Positions 60,124 through 64,000 of a stretch of 64,000 nt of DNA are shown here, piece by piece. Made by a program: the position numbers and the translations under genes. This DNA comes from CALMEH01 sp031409875 (GTDB lineage Bacteria; Acidobacteriota; Blastocatellia; Pyrinomonadales; Pyrinomonadaceae). Positions within the stretch are counted from its first letter, which is position 1, and each line of letters starts with the position of its first letter. The notes beneath the pieces were generated by a model. It was not told where the DNA came from and did not search any database. It worked only from the letters and a program-made list of their open reading frames with translations. Where the stretch lies: NCBI GenBank assembly GCA_031409875.1, contig JANNYB010000063.1, positions 30,250-94,249 on the forward strand, in the 5' to 3' direction.

Positions 60124-60437
60124 AAATTTCTCCTGTGTTAATTTTATACGAAACAGATTTTTCATCTCAAAACATTTTACCAATAAAAACCGCGCTGCCG
60201 AATATTATTTGCCGATTCGACTTCCGTGCCAATGCTTTTCGTTAAAACTTAAAAAGCAAATCTTATGCCTTTATCTTAACAAATCTATCTGCAAAAGTTT
60301 ATCCGAAAAATCAAGCAAAAACGCGGTCTGTTTGACGCTTGCGGGCTTTGCCTTGATATTTAGGAAACGATTATTTTAGGCAATTTGCAAAAATTAAAGC
60401 GTGATTCGGAAAAATGCGAAACGGTTAAATTAAATTA

Positions 60438-60467
60438 TTGACAATATTTGTTTTATTGCGCCATAAT
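60438..60467 (+). promoter_or_regulatory. Predicted sigma-70 promoter with long leader before the FIST gene
   Basis: TTGACA (60438-60443) and CATAAT (60462-60467) are 18 bp apart. About 295 bp separate the -10 box from the FIST ATG, leaving a long 5' leader. A short hairpin GCTCTTCATCGAGAGC lies at about 60475-60490. I see no known riboswitch in the leader. The rest of the 60124-60763 gap shows nothing else. Confidence 0.45.
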
Positions 60468-60763
60468 TTATTTAGCTCTTCATCGAGAGCCTTGCCTGAC
60501 ACCTGCCTTTAGAAAAATCTTACTAAATTTATTTTAGCTCAACTTTTCGGCACGCAAATTGTTTCTTTTACAGAAATGACGGTTGTTTTTTGGCTGAATC
60601 AGTCAGAATGACCGAATATTTTGCTTTAATTCCGACATAGTTCCGTTCTTTTGGATTTTCAGGGCGTAATTATCGAAGTTTTCCCGCAAATGAGCAAAAT
60701 GCCAAGTTCACGGTCAGATTGACTCGCAAAAACGCGAAACTTTGTCCGAAGTGTTCAATTTAT

Positions 60764-61900
60764 ATGCAAGCCAAAACTTTTTTCTATAATCGCCATATCG
60801 GTTGGGCTGATTCATTGCCCGCCGAGTGGGATTCACCGCAGACGTTAGTTGTAATGTTCGGCGCGGCTTCATTTTATGATGCGCCCGAACCGATTCACGA
60901 ATTGGTCGGGCAATTTCCAAACTCGAAAATAATCGGCTGTTCAACGGCGGGCGAGATTCTTGGACGAGCGGTAAATGATGAGAGTTTGATCGGCGCAGTT
61001 GTCAGATTTGACGAAACTTCGCTCGAAACCGCGTCAGCACCGATTTATTCGGAAGCGAAATCGTTTGGCGCAGGCGAAAAGATCGCCCGTGAATTGAATC
61101 GCAAAGATTTGCGCGGCGTGATTGTTTTGTCAAACGGATTGAATGTCAACGGCAGCCAATTGGTTGCCGGAATCAATTCGGTTTTGCCGGATTCGGTTAC
61201 GGTTACGGGCGGTCTTGCGGCAGATGGCGACCGTTTTCAGCGAACGTGGGTTTTGCGCGGCGACACATTGGAGCGCGATTGCGTTACTGCCATTGGATTT
61301 TACGGCGACAAAATCAGAATCGGACACGGCTCGAAAGGCGGTTGGGACATTTTCGGACCCGAACGCAAAGTTACAAAAGCCGCCAACAATCATCTGTTTG
61401 AACTCGACGGCAAGCCTGCCTTGCAATTATACAAAAATTATCTCGGCGAACGCGCCGCCGAACTTCCCGCCTCGGCTTTGCTTTTTCCGCTTGCCTTGCG
61501 CGGCGATAAAACGGACGAAAAACAAATTGTCAGAACCATTTTGAGCGTCAGCGAAGCGGAACAATCAATGACTTTTGCGGGTGATGTGCCGGAAGGCTCG
61601 CTCGTCCGATTGATGCGTGCCAATTTCGACCGTCTGATTGACGGCGCATCGGAAGCGGCTCTGATGACAAAACCGAATTTGTCGGCGAAGAATGTTCTTT
61701 CGCTGGCTATCAGTTGTGTCGGACGGCGTTTGATTTTGGGCGAACGTGCCGAAGAAGAACTCGAAGCCGTGATGGATTGTCTGCCGTCGGGCGCAAAACA
61801 AATCGGTTTTTATTCTTACGGCGAGATTTCTCCCTACGCCGCCGGACATTGTGATTTGCACAATCAAACAATGACTTTGACCACAATCAGCGAGGACTAA
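60764..61900 (+). CDS. FIST domain sensor protein (378 aa)
   Basis: I start at the ATG giving MQAKTFFYNRHIGWADSLP; an upstream TTG (60719) would add 15 residues without a better signal. The FIST N domain (about 15-215) has LVVMFGAASFYDAPEPIHELVGQFPNSKIIGCSTAGEILG and VTVTGGLAADGDRFQRTWV. The FIST_C domain (about 220-375) has ELDGKPALQLYKNYLG and KQIGFYSYGEISP. FIST proteins bind small ligands such as amino acids and signal to nearby output proteins. The next gene, 5 bp away, is a c-di-GMP enzyme, so the two likely form a sensor-output pair. Confidence 0.9.
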   Translation: MQAKTFFYNRHIGWADSLPAEWDSPQTLVVMFGAASFYDAPEPIHELVGQFPNSKIIGCSTAGEILGRAVNDESLIGAVVRFDETSLETASAPIYSEAKSFGAGEKIARELNRKDLRGVIVLSNGLNVNGSQLVAGINSVLPDSVTVTGGLAADGDRFQRTWVLRGDTLERDCVTAIGFYGDKIRIGHGSKGGWDIFGPERKVTKAANNHLFELDGKPALQLYKNYLGERAAELPASALLFPLALRGDKTDEKQIVRTILSVSEAEQSMTFAGDVPEGSLVRLMRANFDRLIDGASEAALMTKPNLSAKNVLSLAISCVGRRLILGERAEEELEAVMDCLPSGAKQIGFYSYGEISPYAAGHCDLHNQTMTLTTISED

Positions 61901-61905
61901 TTTTT

Positions 61906-63858
61906 ATGCTCCATTCTCTACTTAACCGACAACTTAAAAAATGCCGACTTGATGAACAGGCTTGTCCCAAACCTGAGCAATGGCAGGGTTTTTTGGAACG
62001 CATCAATCGCACCTATACGGAAGCCGACCAAGAACGCTATCTAATCGAGCGTTCACTAATGGTTTCATCACAGGAAATGCAGGAAGTTTATGAGCAACTG
62101 CGGGAAAGCGAAACACGCTACGCATTGGCGGCACAGGGCGCGAACGATGGTTTGTGGGACTGGGATTTGGTAACGGGCGGTGTTTTTTGTTCGCCGCGTT
62201 GGATGGAAATTCTCGGTATGGAGTCTGACAAAGAGCAAATGCCGGACAAAGAACTCTGGCTCGAAAAAGTTCATCCCGATGACCGTGCTACTGTTGTGGG
62301 AGATTTCAAGACGCATCTCAAAGGCGAAACAACGAATTTTCAGAATGAACACCGCATAATGCACACCGATGGCGAATATCGTTGGGTTTCGAGTCGCGCA
62401 ATGGCGGTCAGAAACAGCGATGGCAAGGCGGTTCGGATTGCCGGTTCGATGTCAGACATCACCGAACGCAAACGCGCCGAAGAAAAACTCGCGCACGATG
62501 CGGTTCACGATGCTTTGACCGGCTTGCCCAACCGTAAAAAATTAGTCGAGCGTTTGGCACGTTCAATCAAGCGCATCAAATATAATCAGGGTTACGGTTT
62601 TGCCGTGCTGTTTATTGATTTAGACCGATTTAAAACCATCAATGACAGTCTCGGTCATCAAGCCGGAGACGAACTTCTTTTAATCATCACCGAAAAGCTC
62701 TGCGACCTCGTCCGACCGAGCGATATGGTGGCGCGTCTCGGCGGCGATGAATTTGTTTTAGTGCTGGAAAATATTACTTCCAGAGAAAGAGTCAGCCAAA
62801 TTGCCGAACGCATTTTAACTAAACTCCAAACGCCGTGCGAGATTGGCGGACAGCAAATTTACACGAGCGCAAGCATCGGCGTGGCTCTCGCTTCGCCCGA
62901 ATATGACCAGCCGGATGACCTTGTGCGCGATGCCGATATTGCGATGTATCGGGCAAAAGTCAAGGGAAAAGCGCGGTTTGAGATTTTTGATTCTAAAATC
63001 CATTCGGGCGCGATTTCGCTTTTGCAAACCGAAATGGATTTGCGCCGCGCCATTGAACAGGACGAATTTACGCTTAATTATCAGCCGATAGTTTCGCTCC
63101 ACACGGAAAAAATCGTCGGCTTCGAGGCGTTGATTCGTTGGAATCATCCGACACGCGGGCTTGTTCCGCCCAACGATTTTATTCCGGTTGCCGAAGAAAC
63201 CGGATTGATTCTGCCAATCGGCAATTGGGTTTTGCGCGAAGCCTGCGGACAAATGAAACAATGGCAGGATAAATTCTCTTTGGCGCAGTCTTTAATCGTT
63301 AATGTCAATCTTTCCGCCCGCCAACTTGAGCAAAAAGATTTAGTTGAGCAAATCGCGCGGATTTTGAAGGAAACAAAACTTCCGCCGTCTTGTCTAAAAC
63401 TCGAAATCACCGAAAGCGTAATTATGAAAAATGCTGAGGAAACAATTACAAAAGTGATGAAATTGCGCGAAATGGGCGTGCGGCTCTCGATTGACGATTT
63501 CGGCACGGGTTATTCTTCGTTGAGTTATCTGCATCGTTTCCCGATTGACACGCTCAAAGTTGACCGTTCATTCGTCAATCTCATCGGCGCGGAAGGCGAA
63601 CACAGCGAAATTATTCAGACAATTATCACGCTTGCTTTTCATCTCGGAATGGATGTCGTTGCCGAAGGCGTAGAAACCGCCGAGCAGTTGGAATTTCTGC
63701 GTCAGGTAAATTGCAGTTACGGACAAGGCTATTTCTATTCGCGTCCGGTTACGAACATTGTCGCCGCCAAAATGATTGAAGAACTAAAAGAGGAAGAATT
63801 TGTTTTTAGCAATTATCTCCCCGAAAATGTCAGCGTGATTGATAACTATACGCATTAG
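61906..63858 (+). CDS. PAS-GGDEF-EAL c-di-GMP turnover protein (650 aa)
   Basis: A short helical N-terminus and coiled coil (about 1-65) precede a PAS/PAC domain (about 68-192, WDWDLVTGGVFCSPRWMEILG, YRWVSSRAMAVR, DITERKRAEEKL). The GGDEF domain is intact (GGDEF at 279-283), suggesting diguanylate cyclase activity. The EAL domain is also intact (EAL at 407-409, EITES, DDFGTGYSSLSYL near 530), suggesting phosphodiesterase activity. It follows the FIST gene by 5 bp. Its last 15 codons and stop region lie in an inverted repeat, and the opposite strand past 63949 encodes the same residues SNYLPENVSVIDN. Confidence 0.93.
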   Translation: MLHSLLNRQLKKCRLDEQACPKPEQWQGFLERINRTYTEADQERYLIERSLMVSSQEMQEVYEQLRESETRYALAAQGANDGLWDWDLVTGGVFCSPRWMEILGMESDKEQMPDKELWLEKVHPDDRATVVGDFKTHLKGETTNFQNEHRIMHTDGEYRWVSSRAMAVRNSDGKAVRIAGSMSDITERKRAEEKLAHDAVHDALTGLPNRKKLVERLARSIKRIKYNQGYGFAVLFIDLDRFKTINDSLGHQAGDELLLIITEKLCDLVRPSDMVARLGGDEFVLVLENITSRERVSQIAERILTKLQTPCEIGGQQIYTSASIGVALASPEYDQPDDLVRDADIAMYRAKVKGKARFEIFDSKIHSGAISLLQTEMDLRRAIEQDEFTLNYQPIVSLHTEKIVGFEALIRWNHPTRGLVPPNDFIPVAEETGLILPIGNWVLREACGQMKQWQDKFSLAQSLIVNVNLSARQLEQKDLVEQIARILKETKLPPSCLKLEITESVIMKNAEETITKVMKLREMGVRLSIDDFGTGYSSLSYLHRFPIDTLKVDRSFVNLIGAEGEHSEIIQTIITLAFHLGMDVVAEGVETAEQLEFLRQVNCSYGQGYFYSRPVTNIVAAKMIEELKEEEFVFSNYLPENVSVIDNYTH

Positions 63859-63995
63859 AAAAAAAGTCAGAACGGGAAGCGGTAGCGACTCGCCGGAAAT
63901 TCGAGCGAGTCGCTACCGCTTCCCGTTCTGTCTTTTTTTCTAATGGGTTTAGTTATCAATCACGCTGACATTTTCGGGGAGATAATTGCTAAAAA
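63803..63995. repeat. Inverted repeat of about 95 bp per arm spanning the end of the GGDEF-EAL gene
   Basis: The inner stem (63854-63893 with 63905-63944) is nearly perfect and contains GAACGGGAAGCGGTAGCGAC, with an 11-bp loop. It extends outward as 63803-63848 with 63951-63995, which in the left arm is coding sequence of the EAL protein. Mismatches (for example TATACGC against TAAACCC) show that the arms have diverged. Confidence 0.85.
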
Positions 63996-64000
63996 AAAAT
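63949..64000 (-). CDS. 3' end of a convergent gene with the same C-terminus as the GGDEF-EAL protein (partial)
   Basis: The minus strand reads FSNYLPENVSVIDN and a TAA stop (63949-63951), the same residues as the C-terminus of the plus-strand EAL gene, which continues with YTH before its own stop. Only about 17 codons are in the window. It is probably the tail of a paralogous gene facing the first one, but it could be a short duplicated remnant. Confidence 0.35.
   Translation of the reverse strand, partial: FFFSNYLPENVSVIDN

Noticed and set aside
60470..60763. Riboswitch (c-di-GMP type) in the leader of the FIST gene
   Set aside because: The hairpin GCTCTTCATCGAGAGC is the only clear structure; the conserved bases of GEMM-type riboswitches are not visible.
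63803..64000. Simple assembly foldback artefact at the window end
   Set aside because: The arms differ at several positions, including the bases around both stop codons, which an exact foldback would not do; not fully excluded.

Overview
The window looks like a chromosomal segment of a moderately AT-rich Gram-negative bacterium. My best guess is an acidobacterium of the Blastocatellia type. This rests on family composition rather than on a marker gene: large secreted proteins ending in FG-GAP/VCBS blades, a tricorn-like protease, delta-60 and YVTN propellers, a futalosine-pathway menaquinone gene (mqnE), and an outer-membrane-type barrel. There is no rRNA, no recognisable tRNA and no complete insertion sequence. 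Housekeeping genes (dapA, recR, ybaB, an orotate phosphoribosyltransferase, tyrS, mqnE) are scattered singly among accessory genes.

Layout. 1-6 kb: a truncated two-component-regulator propeller gene, a glycine-zipper protein, dapA with a small membrane protein, an M23 peptidase and a YitT-family protein. 6-8.3 kb: an accessory island with an orphan 220-residue gene, an 11-unit 21-bp tandem array, a probable integron attC site, a small cassette-like gene and dense palindromic repeats. 8.3-11.6 kb: a minus-strand cluster of a small helical protein, an HNH nuclease, an unknown protein and a UvrD-type helicase. 11.7-16 kb: a minus-strand run of small enzymes (FMN-binding protein, GNAT, DinB, a DUF1579-like protein, an NADPH-FMN oxidoreductase) divergent from a MocR-type regulator. 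16-26.5 kb: acyltransferase, recR-ybaB, tricorn protease, a cupredoxin/outer-membrane fusion with a Cys/His-rich partner, a pyrE-like gene and a Nudix gene. 26.6-44.4 kb: an exoprotein region with a reprolysin-like protease, a YVTN propeller, an M4 protease, a Calx-beta/VCBS protein and a delta-60/VCBS protein, interrupted by a second 21-bp array with its own orphan gene. 44.9-52.4 kb: tyrS, a DUF1016 nuclease, an EEP phosphatase, an RDD protein, an S41 protease and a sugar-nucleotide epimerase. 52.6-60.1 kb: a diiron ferritin-like protein, a Uma2 nuclease, three paralogous PD-(D/E)XK-like proteins around mqnE, two paralogous secreted proteins and a PIN toxin-antitoxin pair. 60.4-64 kb: a FIST sensor followed by a PAS-GGDEF-EAL enzyme, ending in a tail-to-tail inverted repeat.

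Three patterns stand out. First, two loci (about 6.1-7.0 kb and 29.0-30.1 kb) share one geometry: a tandem array of exactly 21-bp units, part constant and part variable, directly 5' of an orphan gene of 220-231 codons. The array sequences are unrelated. Second, most long intergenic gaps hold palindromes nested inside palindromes, built from mini-hairpins whose stems differ while their self-complementarity is kept. Some copies are shared between loci, and one supplies the stop codon of its neighbouring gene. Third, a 114-bp element at 6987-7100 has the layout of an integron attC site behind a small orphan gene, with no integrase in the window.

All assignments come from reading translations and motifs by eye. 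No database search was run.
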